A model generated the notes under the pieces. The model searched no databases and was not told the DNA's origin. It was given only the letters and a program-made list of their open reading frames with translations. From an uncultured Eubacteriales bacterium (GTDB taxonomy: Bacteria; Bacillota; Clostridia; Peptostreptococcales; Anaerovoracaceae), in contig CAJTYS010000074.1 in the NCBI GenBank assembly GCA_910583765.1, positions 1-11,779 on the forward strand: DNA of 11,779 bases, given 5' to 3'. Position numbers and translations under genes: made by a program. How positions within the stretch are numbered: position 1 is the stretch's first letter; each line of letters opens with the position of its first letter. Of this stretch, positions 4,962 to 11,779 are shown in pieces.

Positions 4962-6131
4962 TCATTGTTTTTTCGGATTAAACAGCCCCGCGGCCACAAA
5001 GACCGTGATCGGCACAGCCAAAAGGATCCCCAGACTCCCTACGATGGCCTGGATCACTTCTACCACCACCATTTCAAAATTCATCAAAACTAATAGATTC
5101 CGATTGTTCAGCGTAAACAGCAAAATCGAGGCAATGGAGCCGCCCGCATAGGCCAGCACCAAGGTAGTTGTCATGGTGCCAATCGCGTCCCTGCCGATAT
5201 TCATGCCTGAGGCGATCATGCGCTTGACGCTGCGGTCCTTCATTTCCAGCGCCAATTCCCGCATGGCCGAAGCAATGGACATGGACACGTCCATGATCGC
5301 GCCTAGAGAGCCGATGATAATGCTGCTCCACACAATGGCCCGCAGATCTACAGAAGCGCCATCGCCCAGTGCCGCCAAAAAGACATAATCCTCATCCACC
5401 ATTCCAGTGATCTTCAAGGCCTTGTTCACCACTAGGGCCAAAGCCCCAGTCACAAGGATGCCGCCTAAATTCCCCACAATCGCGCACCAGGTCTTTTTGT
5501 TGCAGCCGTTCAAAATGATCAAGCTGGCGAAAATAATGAACACCGTGATAATGATCGTGGTCAGATAGACATTTTTGCCTGACAAAATAGCCGGAATATA
5601 CACGCCGAACACTGCCGCGCCTGTAAATGCCAGGGAAATGATTGTAGTCAATCCTTTCAGCTTTCCAATGATCAGCACCAGCACCAGGAACACGCCACCC
5701 AGCCACAGCATGCCCGGGATCCGGTTTTGCTGCAAGTAATACCATTGAGAGCTTGTCCCGCCATTTCCCATGAGATCTGTGTTGGAAACTAGTATCCGAT
5801 CACCTTTCTCCACCGGGTTGGGCTTGTCAATGGTCACATCCGTGATCATCTGCTCCATCTCCACGATCTGGCCCTTTTGCTCACCGGAAAGCAGCTCTGC
5901 TTTAAAAACAATGACCGTAGTCTCCAGGCCATCGATATCCTCTTTCTTCTCGTCTAGCATTTCCACGATTTTCGCGGACTCCACGCCAGCCTCACCAACG
6001 CCGCCTGGCGTATAATCGCACAGCTTGTTTCCCACGATAATAAAAACCAGCGCAATGACGCTCACGACCAGCAGCTCTGCCAAAGACCTGACGATTTGCT
6101 GCCGGTTCTTCTTTATTTTCTCTAAATTCAT
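4962..6131 (-). CDS. YibE/F-family multipass membrane protein
   Basis: A 389-residue protein with the YibE/F family layout. It has an N-terminal membrane helix (about 16-36), an outside domain (about 40-135) of short beta-strands with an OB-like KPNPVEKGDRILV segment, and then seven hydrophobic segments at about 139-157, 160-180, 188-208, 216-234, 266-286, 322-340 and 357-383. Two family hallmarks are clear: LAALGDGASVDLRAIVWSS, and GSLGAIMDVSMSIASAMREL, which contains the conserved G-A-x-x-D. The biochemical role of the family is not established; a transport role has been suggested. A TTG at 6158 would extend the frame, but ATG at 6131 is preferred because AAAGGAG lies just before it and inside the extended version. 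It is divergent from the amidohydrolase operon and appears to be a single-gene unit. Confidence 0.85.
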   Translation of the reverse strand: MNLEKIKKNRQQIVRSLAELLVVSVIALVFIIVGNKLCDYTPGGVGEAGVESAKIVEMLDEKKEDIDGLETTVIVFKAELLSGEQKGQIVEMEQMITDVTIDKPNPVEKGDRILVSNTDLMGNGGTSSQWYYLQQNRIPGMLWLGGVFLVLVLIIGKLKGLTTIISLAFTGAAVFGVYIPAILSGKNVYLTTIIITVFIIFASLIILNGCNKKTWCAIVGNLGGILVTGALALVVNKALKITGMVDEDYVFLAALGDGASVDLRAIVWSSIIIGSLGAIMDVSMSIASAMRELALEMKDRSVKRMIASGMNIGRDAIGTMTTTLVLAYAGGSIASILLFTLNNRNLLVLMNFEMVVVEVIQAIVGSLGILLAVPITVFVAAGLFNPKKQ

Positions 6132-6172
6132 CACAACCCTCTCCTTTATCCCCTGCAATGACCCCTGCGTTT

Positions 6173-6181
6173 ATTTTACCA
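6173..6181 (-). promoter_or_regulatory. Possible extended -10 promoter of the YibE/F gene
   Basis: On the minus strand TGG precedes TAAAAT (6173-6178), an extended -10 about 40 bp ahead of the start codon. No good -35 is visible at 16-18 bp, so this is tentative. Confidence 0.35.
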
Positions 6182-6240
6182 TGCCTTCCTAAACAATAGG
6201 TGAAAATCAAAAAATCATTTCTCGATTTTACTCTGATTCC

Positions 6241-6270
6241 CTGGCAATCTCTCCCAATCTATGCTATTAT
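6241..6270 (+). promoter_or_regulatory. Promoter of the amidohydrolase-symporter operon
   Basis: CTGGCA (6241-6246), an 18-bp spacer and TATTAT (6265-6270) preceded by TGC (6262-6264) form an extended -10 promoter. Transcription would start near 6277. A small perfect hairpin GCGCT-GAA-AGCGC (6280-6292) would then lie at the very 5' end of the mRNA, just ahead of AGGAGG (6295-6300), and may stabilise the message or tune initiation. Confidence 0.5.
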
Positions 6271-6304
6271 GAATAGAAGGCGCTGAAAGCGCAAAGGAGG
6301 TATC

Positions 6305-7948
6305 ATGAACAAAAGCTTATCCATGCACGCTGATCTGGTTCTGCAAAATGGCGCTGTGATCACTGTGAACGCAGAAAATGAAGTATGCCAGGCAGTGGCG
6401 GTCAAGGGCAGCCAGATTGCGTATGTGGGAGACAATGAGGGCATCCGGCCCTGGATCGGAAGCCATACGAAAATCATAGATCTAAAAGGGCGGGCGCTGC
6501 TTCCAGGATTCATAGACGCCCACTGCCACCTGGGGATGCGAGGACAAAATGCCGCGGTTATTTTAGATTGCAGCGCAGAAAGGGCCCCGGACATCCCTTC
6601 CATTCAGCAGATCATCAAAAAAGCGGCGGAAAAAGCGCCAAAAGGCGCATGGATCAAAGCCACTGGATATGATCAGGGAAAGCTGAAAGAAGGCCGGCAC
6701 CCCACCAGACGAGAACTTGATGAAGCCGCGCCAGACAATCCGGTACAGCTGACCAGAACATGCCTGCACATGGGCGTTTACAACAGCCGTGCCCTTGAGG
6801 AAGCGGACATCCACCCAGAACATTTTGCACCAGGCGAAGTGGTGGTAGATGAAGACGGCAATATGACTGGGCTTTTAAAGGAGCGGGCCTGCACCTACAT
6901 GTGGGACAAGGTCATGTACACAAAGGAAGAATACATGAAAGCCTTCAAAACCGCCAATGATCTTTTTTTAAGCTTTGGCATCACCAGCGTCCACGACGCG
7001 AGCTTCTACGGGCCCGACACATTAGGCCTTTTCCAGGAAGCGGTGGAAACAGGCATCATCGATCTGCGCATGTACATCCTGCTGTATCACGCCTGTGGCA
7101 AGGAAAAGACCATAGAGTGGGTGAATGACTTCATCAAAACAGGCATCCGAGGCGGCCTTGGAGATGAGCATTTCCGGCTCGGGCATGTGAAAATACTGAT
7201 CGATGGCAGCACCAGCGGACCATCCTGCGCGGTTTCCAAGCCTTACGAGCATGATCCGGATCTGAAGGGCATCCAGCTTTACACCCAAGAAGAGGCGGAC
7301 GCGGTTTTAATCCCAGCCCATGAGTCTGGTTTCAATGTGACTGCTCATGCTGTGGGTGATCAGGCAGTGGATGTGATCTTATCTTCCATTGAGAAAGCCC
7401 AGGCACAGGCCCCGAGGCCATGCAGACACCGGATTGAACACTGCGCGCTCATTGATGACACCATCATCGACAGGCTGAAAACAGCCCAGGTGACAGTTGT
7501 GTCCAACCCTGGATTCTTCATAGATAACGCCGCCATGTACATCAAGTACTATGGCCAGCGGGTAGATCGCATGTTTCCACTAAAGTCTTATCTGGATAAA
7601 GGCATCATAACTGCCATTGGCTCCGATTCTCCTGTGATCGAAGCGGACCCGATGATCGGCATTTATACAGCTATGAAGCGTGCGGACCGCAAAACAGGCA
7701 CTATTGCCGGAGAATGTCAGCAGATCGGCCTCATGGACGCCATTAGGATGTACACCTACAACGGTGCATACGCGTCTTTGGAAGAAACGATCAAGGGCAG
7801 CATTGAGCCAGGCAAACTGGCGGACCTGGTGGTGCTCTCGGAAAATATCCTGGATGCTGAACCGGAACATATTTTGGACATCAAGGCAGATATGACGATC
7901 ATAGACGGAAAAATCAAATTTGAAAGGACCGATAATCATGGAGAGTAA
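6305..7948 (+). CDS. YtcJ-like metal-dependent amidohydrolase (Amidohydro_3)
   Basis: A 547-residue cytosolic hydrolase of the amidohydrolase superfamily, YtcJ/Amidohydro_3 branch. A small N-terminal beta-domain (about 8-65) leads into the TIM barrel. The barrel carries H73 and H75 in GFIDAHCHLG, the likely carboxylated bridging lysine K296 in GHVKILIDG, H348 in TAHAVGDQAVD, H379 in HRIEHC and the catalytic D441 in GSDSPV. The closing strand segment GSIEPGKLADLVVLS (498-512) is also typical. Metal ligands are complete, so it should be active. Characterised relatives hydrolyse N-substituted formamides and related amides, but the substrate here cannot be read from sequence. AGGAGG lies only 4 bp from the ATG. 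The gene overlaps the next gene by 11 bp, and a symporter gene follows, so it probably acts on the imported solute. Confidence 0.9.
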   Translation: MNKSLSMHADLVLQNGAVITVNAENEVCQAVAVKGSQIAYVGDNEGIRPWIGSHTKIIDLKGRALLPGFIDAHCHLGMRGQNAAVILDCSAERAPDIPSIQQIIKKAAEKAPKGAWIKATGYDQGKLKEGRHPTRRELDEAAPDNPVQLTRTCLHMGVYNSRALEEADIHPEHFAPGEVVVDEDGNMTGLLKERACTYMWDKVMYTKEEYMKAFKTANDLFLSFGITSVHDASFYGPDTLGLFQEAVETGIIDLRMYILLYHACGKEKTIEWVNDFIKTGIRGGLGDEHFRLGHVKILIDGSTSGPSCAVSKPYEHDPDLKGIQLYTQEEADAVLIPAHESGFNVTAHAVGDQAVDVILSSIEKAQAQAPRPCRHRIEHCALIDDTIIDRLKTAQVTVVSNPGFFIDNAAMYIKYYGQRVDRMFPLKSYLDKGIITAIGSDSPVIEADPMIGIYTAMKRADRKTGTIAGECQQIGLMDAIRMYTYNGAYASLEETIKGSIEPGKLADLVVLSENILDAEPEHILDIKADMTIIDGKIKFERTDNHGE

Positions 7949-8180
7949 AAAAGAAAAGAAAATGAAACCATGGGTCATAGTGCGGCCCAGGAAGGCCAAA
8001 GAATGGGTGATTTTCGCAGCCATGCTGTTATCACTCCTGGGAATGATCTCACCAATCGTGAACTTATTCAATGTGCCCCGCATGCTCTTTGGCATGCCGG
8101 TGCTGTTCACTGTATCGATCATCAGCCTGATCGTGACCGTTATTGTAATCAATGTAGCATATAGATGGAAGGTGCGTTAA
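7938..8180 (+). CDS. Small two-helix membrane protein (DUF3311-like), symporter partner
   Basis: An 80-residue protein with a basic N-terminus (MESKKEKKMKPW) and two membrane helices at about 23-44 and 53-74. The pattern P-x-x-x-L-F-N followed by F-G-M-P-V-L-F and a basic end YRWKVR resembles DUF3311 proteins. These are routinely encoded immediately before sodium:solute symporters and are thought to assist them. The ATG at 7938 is chosen over an in-frame TTG at 7920 because GAAAGGA (7922-7928) serves as the ribosome-binding site. It begins inside the end of the amidohydrolase gene (11-bp overlap), and its stop abuts the symporter ATG with no gap, so all three are translationally coupled. Family assignment is by pattern. 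Confidence 0.75.
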   Translation: MESKKEKKMKPWVIVRPRKAKEWVIFAAMLLSLLGMISPIVNLFNVPRMLFGMPVLFTVSIISLIVTVIVINVAYRWKVR

Positions 8181-9668
8181 ATGGAAATCTTAACAACTTG
8201 GGGACCTCTCGTAATCACCCTTTGTTATACAGTGGTGGCCTGCGTGCTGGGGTTCTCCGCAAAGGGCCGGCTGGACATGAATCGGGTGGAAAACTGGTCT
8301 TCCTCTGGAAACACAATGGGATTGATCGTCATGATTTTTCTCACAGGCGCGGGAAACGTCAGTGCCTATACGTTCCTGGGCGCGCCGGGATGGGCATTTT
8401 CAAAAGGCGTGGCATCCCTGTATGTGGTGGTTTATTTGGGATTCATCTGCTATACTTCTTATTTGATCTCGCCCCGTGTCACCAGGCTCGCCCTGAAAAA
8501 CGGCTATCGAACCCAAGCGGAAGGCATTGGCGCCAGATTTGAATCCAAGGGTCTTCGTATGCTCTGCGGCATAGTAGGCGCTGTGGCGGTCCTGGGGAAT
8601 TCTCTGGTGCAGATCATCGGCTGCGGCCACATTTTAAACGTTATGAGCCATGGCGTGATTCCTATGTGGCTGGGAGAGCTGCTCATTCTCTGCGCTGTGG
8701 CGTTTTACGTGTACAACAGCGGCCTGCGGGCCATTGGATGGACTAATGTCATGCAGGGGATCATGATGTTGATCCTTTCTCTGACAGTCGCATTGTTCAT
8801 CATGTACACGGTATTAGGATCTTTCAGCGTGGGCGAAGCGTTTTCAAGACTCATGGCAGAAAGCCCGCAGCATTTGACCCTTCCAGGGGCTGCAGGCGAT
8901 TTCCCGCCAATCTTCTGGACCACATCGATTTTGATTTCTGTGGTTTCCTTCTGGCCTCAATTTTGGGTCTTCGCAGCAGGCGCGAAGGACGAGGACACTG
9001 TCAGGAAGCAGTATACCTATGTGTCCCTGTTTTATCTTGTGATGGTGCCTATGCTGATCGTGGGCTTCATATGTGTGTTCGCCTTTGGAAACTATGATGG
9101 AGAAGTGGATAAAGTGGCCCTGACCTTCTGTCTGGAAAAACTGCCATGGTGGATGGTCGGACTGCTGGGCGCAGGAATCCTGGCAGCAGCACAAAGCTCC
9201 GCGGAGCCTCAGCTCCACACGCCAGCTTTCACATTTACGCACGATGTCATTGCGCCAGCAAAAAATATCCCGCCTGAAAAGGAAGGAAAGATACAAAGAA
9301 AGGTATTTCTTGTTGTTGTCTTTCTAGTGGCCTACCCTCTTGCTCTCACAAATCCTGCTGAGCTAGTATACATTCTGCTGGTTTGCTATGGATTCATCGG
9401 GCAGCTCTTTCCTTGCATGCTGGGCGTGTTCTGCTGGCCGAGAGCCACGAAAGCAGGCGCCATCGCAGGACTTACGGCTGGCGTCATCGTTGTGGCCCTG
9501 TTCAATTTCGTATGGGCCAATCCGCTGTATGTCCATGCTGGGATTTGGGGACTGCTGGTAAACTTCCCTGTGTTTATCATTGTCAGTCTATTGACAAAAC
9601 CTGCTTCTGAGGAAACATTGCGGAAATTCTTCCCAGATTATATCATGGATATGCTCTATGAAGAATAA
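8181..9668 (+). CDS. Sodium:solute symporter (SSS family)
   Basis: A 495-residue inner-membrane transporter of normal length for the SSS family, with about 13 hydrophobic segments from residue 8 to 472. Family landmarks are visible. LTGAGNVSAYTFLGAPGWAFSKG (54-76) is the broken first core helix. TNVMQGIMMLI (188-198) is present. GAGILAAAQSSAEPQLHTPAFTFTHDV (330-356) corresponds to the usual A-A-x-x-S-T-A-D-S sodium-site stretch. Here it reads SSAEPQ, a variation in a normally conserved segment that may alter sodium or substrate handling. A C-terminal G-A-I-A-G-L-T-A-G helix follows. GGAAGG lies 8 bp before the ATG. The gene directly abuts the small DUF3311-like gene and follows the amidohydrolase, pointing to uptake of the substrate hydrolysed by that enzyme. 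The substrate is not predictable, although the relation is closest to the pantothenate/acetate/amide-type subgroup by general look. Confidence 0.9.
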   Translation: MEILTTWGPLVITLCYTVVACVLGFSAKGRLDMNRVENWSSSGNTMGLIVMIFLTGAGNVSAYTFLGAPGWAFSKGVASLYVVVYLGFICYTSYLISPRVTRLALKNGYRTQAEGIGARFESKGLRMLCGIVGAVAVLGNSLVQIIGCGHILNVMSHGVIPMWLGELLILCAVAFYVYNSGLRAIGWTNVMQGIMMLILSLTVALFIMYTVLGSFSVGEAFSRLMAESPQHLTLPGAAGDFPPIFWTTSILISVVSFWPQFWVFAAGAKDEDTVRKQYTYVSLFYLVMVPMLIVGFICVFAFGNYDGEVDKVALTFCLEKLPWWMVGLLGAGILAAAQSSAEPQLHTPAFTFTHDVIAPAKNIPPEKEGKIQRKVFLVVVFLVAYPLALTNPAELVYILLVCYGFIGQLFPCMLGVFCWPRATKAGAIAGLTAGVIVVALFNFVWANPLYVHAGIWGLLVNFPVFIIVSLLTKPASEETLRKFFPDYIMDMLYEE

Positions 9669-9767
9669 GCGTACAAAGAAAAGACACCCACAGCTGCCAA
9701 GACGCTGCCAGATATAAGCGCAGTTTCTGCTTTCCGGCATGCTTCTACCAGCTGTTTGACAACAAAA

Positions 9768-9842
9768 AGGAGCCGCTGACTGCCCAGGTCATCCCTGATT
9801 TCTGGATGGCACCTGGCACCCCTGCGGCTCCTCTTGTTTTTC
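9768..9842. terminator. Large bidirectional terminator between convergent genes
   Basis: AGGAGCCGC (9768-9776) pairs with GCGGCTCCT (9824-9832). Inside it TGCCCAGGT pairs with ACCTGGCA, and CATCC with GGATG, making one long branched or interrupted stem. On the plus strand it is followed by CTTGTTTTTC, on the minus strand by TTTTTG. It can therefore end both the symporter operon and the diguanylate cyclase transcript. The stretch 9669-9767 before it holds no gene I can support. Confidence 0.75.
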
Positions 9843-9879
9843 ACATTTATAGCATAGGCCATTGATCTAACAGAGCGGA

Positions 9880-11274
9880 TCACGATTTCTCAGGCCTGTA
9901 GAAAGTATGCCCACATCTTCCGTTCTCTTTTGCTTTGTACAATGCCTGATCAGCCTGATGGAACAAATCATCATGATAACCTTTTTCTGAAAAAGCCACT
10001 CCCACACTGATGGAAAATTTCGGGAAGTCTTTTTCCTGCGGATGCTGCAGCGCCCAATTGATTTCATCTAGTTTGTAGCTGACGATCTGTTCTTTGTCTG
10101 CCCGTATCTTTTCCATGATCACTGCGAATTCATCTCCGCCAATCCGAATCACATAGTCAGCTCGTCTAAAATTGCTGGCTAACAGATTCGCCACTTTGAT
10201 CAGTGCCTGATCTCCCATATCATGCCCATAAGTATCGTTAATGGACTTGAACACATCCACATCGATCAACAGCAAGGCAATCGGCTTTGGTACATTATGG
10301 AGCTGCTCTTTCAACTGCTCGAAGGCCTGCCTGTTCAAAAGACCTGTCAACGCGTCTCGTTCAGCCTTCTGACGCAGCATGTTCTGTTGTGCCAGGGACA
10401 TCTCATATACATTATTATATGTGGCCGCAAGATATTTGAATTCATATGCGCCTGTGATTTCCAGGAAATTGTTGTTCTTGATACAGTTGACATAAATCCG
10501 AATCGGCCTTAAAATAAGGGCCGCGATCATGGCATAAGAAAGCATCACCAGCGCCACAACTAAAATCGTATAAAGGATTTGCCGCATCAGCGCGTTTTTC
10601 ATGGCTTTTTCACTTTTTTCCTGCTCCGTATCACAGATCGAAATCACATGTTCCGTGACACCCGATAATTTCTTTTCAATCTGCTGCTTCATATCCTGAT
10701 ATTCACGACCAAATACCAATTGTCGCGCTAAGTCTGATTTTTCTTTATCTGTATAGCTTTCTTCTTTCTTTGGCAGTGGATATTCCTGAATTTTTGGAGA
10801 AAGCTTATTCAAATCTGCGCCAGCAGACTGCGCCGCCAGCTTCATGGAGTGAATCTCCAGCTCCATCAGTTCATTGGATAACTGCAATGCGTCTTTTGAC
10901 ATCTGCAGAGCCTTTGTATCATCAGTTGGCAAATGCTCCTCGATCTTTTCCAAAGACTTTTCCCTCCTCTGCGTCACATCCACTTCTGTGAAATATGCAT
11001 CCGCATGACTGCTTTCGTTTGTCATCGCATACAACCTAGCCTGCTCAGTCAAGTAATTGGAACCAACTGCCATGTCCATCACAGCTTCCTCTGCCATAAT
11101 ATATTTTTTCGTCATTTTGGCCAGCTCTTGATATCGGTCCATTACGTTGACAATGCCATCTCCAATTAATATGGAAATCAGGATCGTACCCACAACGATC
11201 CAAAGGCTGAGCGTCCGAATCCGCAATCCCTTTAATGTCCCTGCTTTATTGTCCGTTCCGTGTCCTTTACTCAC
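9880..11274 (-). CDS. Membrane-anchored diguanylate cyclase (GGDEF)
   Basis: A 464-residue protein that would make cyclic di-GMP from two GTP. Membrane helices at about 22-45 and 232-256 flank a mostly helical outside sensor region (46-230), similar in plan to four-helix-bundle sensors. A short linker with coiled-coil character follows (about 257-305). The GGDEF domain runs from about 305 to 460 and is intact: DALTGLLNR (307-315), DVDVFKSINDTYGHDMGD (338-355), the GGDEF motif itself at 379-383, and ADQALYKAKENGR. An inhibitory-site RxxD (R370-D373) stands exactly five residues before GGDEF, so product feedback inhibition is likely. There is no EAL or HD-GYP domain. The start is a GTG at 11274, supported by AGGAG 7 bp before it. 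It is convergent with the symporter operon and ends before the shared terminator. The ligand sensed is unknown. Confidence 0.92.
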   Translation of the reverse strand: MSKGHGTDNKAGTLKGLRIRTLSLWIVVGTILISILIGDGIVNVMDRYQELAKMTKKYIMAEEAVMDMAVGSNYLTEQARLYAMTNESSHADAYFTEVDVTQRREKSLEKIEEHLPTDDTKALQMSKDALQLSNELMELEIHSMKLAAQSAGADLNKLSPKIQEYPLPKKEESYTDKEKSDLARQLVFGREYQDMKQQIEKKLSGVTEHVISICDTEQEKSEKAMKNALMRQILYTILVVALVMLSYAMIAALILRPIRIYVNCIKNNNFLEITGAYEFKYLAATYNNVYEMSLAQQNMLRQKAERDALTGLLNRQAFEQLKEQLHNVPKPIALLLIDVDVFKSINDTYGHDMGDQALIKVANLLASNFRRADYVIRIGGDEFAVIMEKIRADKEQIVSYKLDEINWALQHPQEKDFPKFSISVGVAFSEKGYHDDLFHQADQALYKAKENGRCGHTFYRPEKS

Positions 11275-11358
11275 TGTTAACTCCTACCAATCTTTGATTT
11301 TGCTGCATTACATATCTTTTGTGTAGTAACCCTTTTTCGGCTTTCACATTCTCACGTA

Positions 11359-11556
11359 TTACATTTTATTTCCCAAGATGGGATTTGTCAATATGAGAGA
11401 ATCTCCTATCTCAAAAAGTTTCCACCTAAGGTTCCACTTTTCCGATTTTCCGAACCGGTCAGAGCCATTTGGAGCCTGTTTCTCCATTCTATTCCACTGT
11501 GTTTTTACCCTAAAAAATAAGATGTTCTTGGCCTTTAGTTCTGTTCTTTTATTCAT
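11359..11556 (-). CDS. Possible 65-residue hypothetical protein
   Basis: The frame starts at ATG 11556 (MNKRTELKAKNILFFRVKTQ), with AAGGAG 6 bp before it, a strong translation signal that random sequence would seldom supply. The product is basic, with three tryptophans and no signal peptide, membrane helix or known motif. No clear promoter is seen between it and the tRNA-Glu terminator, and it would be read toward the diguanylate cyclase gene 85 bp away. It is A/T-rich and may be spurious. The rest of 11275-11358 shows only the cyclase ribosome-binding site. Confidence 0.35.
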   Translation of the reverse strand: MNKRTELKAKNILFFRVKTQWNRMEKQAPNGSDRFGKSEKWNLRWKLFEIGDSLILTNPILGNKM

Positions 11557-11600
11557 TTTTATCTCCTTGAAATTTCAACGATCCCCGCCTTCTCCAAAAA

Positions 11601-11640
11601 CAAATAAAAACACCAGATTCCTATTGAAAATCTGATGTTT
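11601..11640 (-). terminator. Terminator of the rRNA/tRNA-Glu transcript
   Basis: On the minus strand AACATCAGATT pairs with AATCTGGTGTT over 11 bp (one G-U), with a 9-nt loop, followed by a T-rich run TTTATTTG. It starts only 5 nt after the tRNA-Glu CCA end and should end the ribosomal operon transcript. Confidence 0.75.
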
Positions 11641-11644
11641 CCTT

Positions 11645-11719
11645 TGGTGACCCTACCGGGAATCGAACCCGGGTTACCGCCGTGAAAGGGCGGTGTCTTG
11701 ACCGCTTGACCATAGGGCC
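11645..11719 (-). tRNA. tRNA-Glu (anticodon UUC)
   Basis: Reading leftward, acceptor GGCCCTA/TAGGGTC (one G-U), discriminator A, encoded CCA (11645-11647), and T-arm CCGGGTTCGATTCCCGG. The anticodon stem CCGCC/GGCGG encloses loop CTTTCAC with anticodon TTC. It lies 9 nt after the 5S rRNA end, so it is the trailing tRNA of a ribosomal RNA operon. Confidence 0.95.
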
Positions 11720-11728
11720 TAAAAAAAA

Positions 11729-11779
11729 CCGGCGGCGTCCTGCTTTCCCAGGCGGTCGCCCGCCAAGTATCATCGGCGC
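11729..11779 (-). rRNA. rrf: 5S ribosomal RNA, 3' part (partial)
   Basis: The minus strand reads GCGCCGATGATACTTGGCGG, then the GCGACCGCCTGGGAAAGCAGG segment, and ends GACGCCGCCGG. This is the conserved 3' half of bacterial 5S rRNA (loop E/helix IV region and the 3' end). About 51 nt are in view; the 5' half and the rest of the rRNA operon lie beyond the right edge. The 3' boundary is approximate to a base or two. Confidence 0.9.

Noticed and set aside
6132..6158. TTG-started extension of the YibE/F protein
   Set aside because: The extension would encode the ribosome-binding site of the ATG at 6131, the better start.
9656..9883. 75-codon minus-strand frame
   Set aside because: It spans the whole bidirectional terminator and overlaps the symporter end and the cyclase end; it uses a GTG start without a clear ribosome-binding site.
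1..11779. CRISPR array, insertion sequence or transposase
   Set aside because: No regularly spaced repeats, no DDE-type transposase and no terminal inverted repeats were seen; the only recombinase is the tyrosine integrase.

Overview
The window looks like a low-to-mid GC Bacillota (Clostridia-type) chromosome. Signs of this are strong AGGAGG ribosome-binding sites, near-consensus sigma-A promoters, a Big_2 surface protein, a YibE/F membrane protein and a 5S rRNA followed closely by tRNA-Glu. Genus cannot be told from the sequence alone.

Region 1 (about 1-4603) is the end of an integrated mobile element (prophage or integrative conjugative element), inserted at the 3' end of a tRNA-Leu(UAG) gene. 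From left to right it holds: the start of a leftward early gene; a divergent promoter pair carrying three GAATAC half-sites; an XRE repressor; a convergent 42-residue protein with its own promoter and a GTGTGCGCACAC palindrome; a 65-residue solitary HTH protein; a two-gene rightward cargo operon (a four-helix membrane protein and a secreted Big_2 protein); a structured non-coding interval; a tyrosine integrase; and a tandem 11-bp repeat next to the tRNA. Only one end of the element is in view.

Region 2 (4604-9842) is ordinary chromosome. It has tRNA-Leu with its promoter, a YibE/F-family membrane protein on the minus strand, and a divergent rightward operon of YtcJ-like amidohydrolase, DUF3311-like small membrane protein and sodium:solute symporter. 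The three operon genes overlap or abut, which suggests uptake and hydrolysis of one unidentified amide-type compound. The operon ends at a large hairpin that can terminate on both strands.

Region 3 (9843-11779) is leftward. It has the 3' end of a 5S rRNA, tRNA-Glu(UUC) with a terminator, a possible 65-residue ORF with a good ribosome-binding site, and a membrane-anchored diguanylate cyclase with intact GGDEF and inhibitory-site motifs.

Most worth a second look are the repressor switch, the cargo operon, the structured interval before the integrase (a possible small antisense-strand RNA), and the repeat/tRNA attachment architecture.
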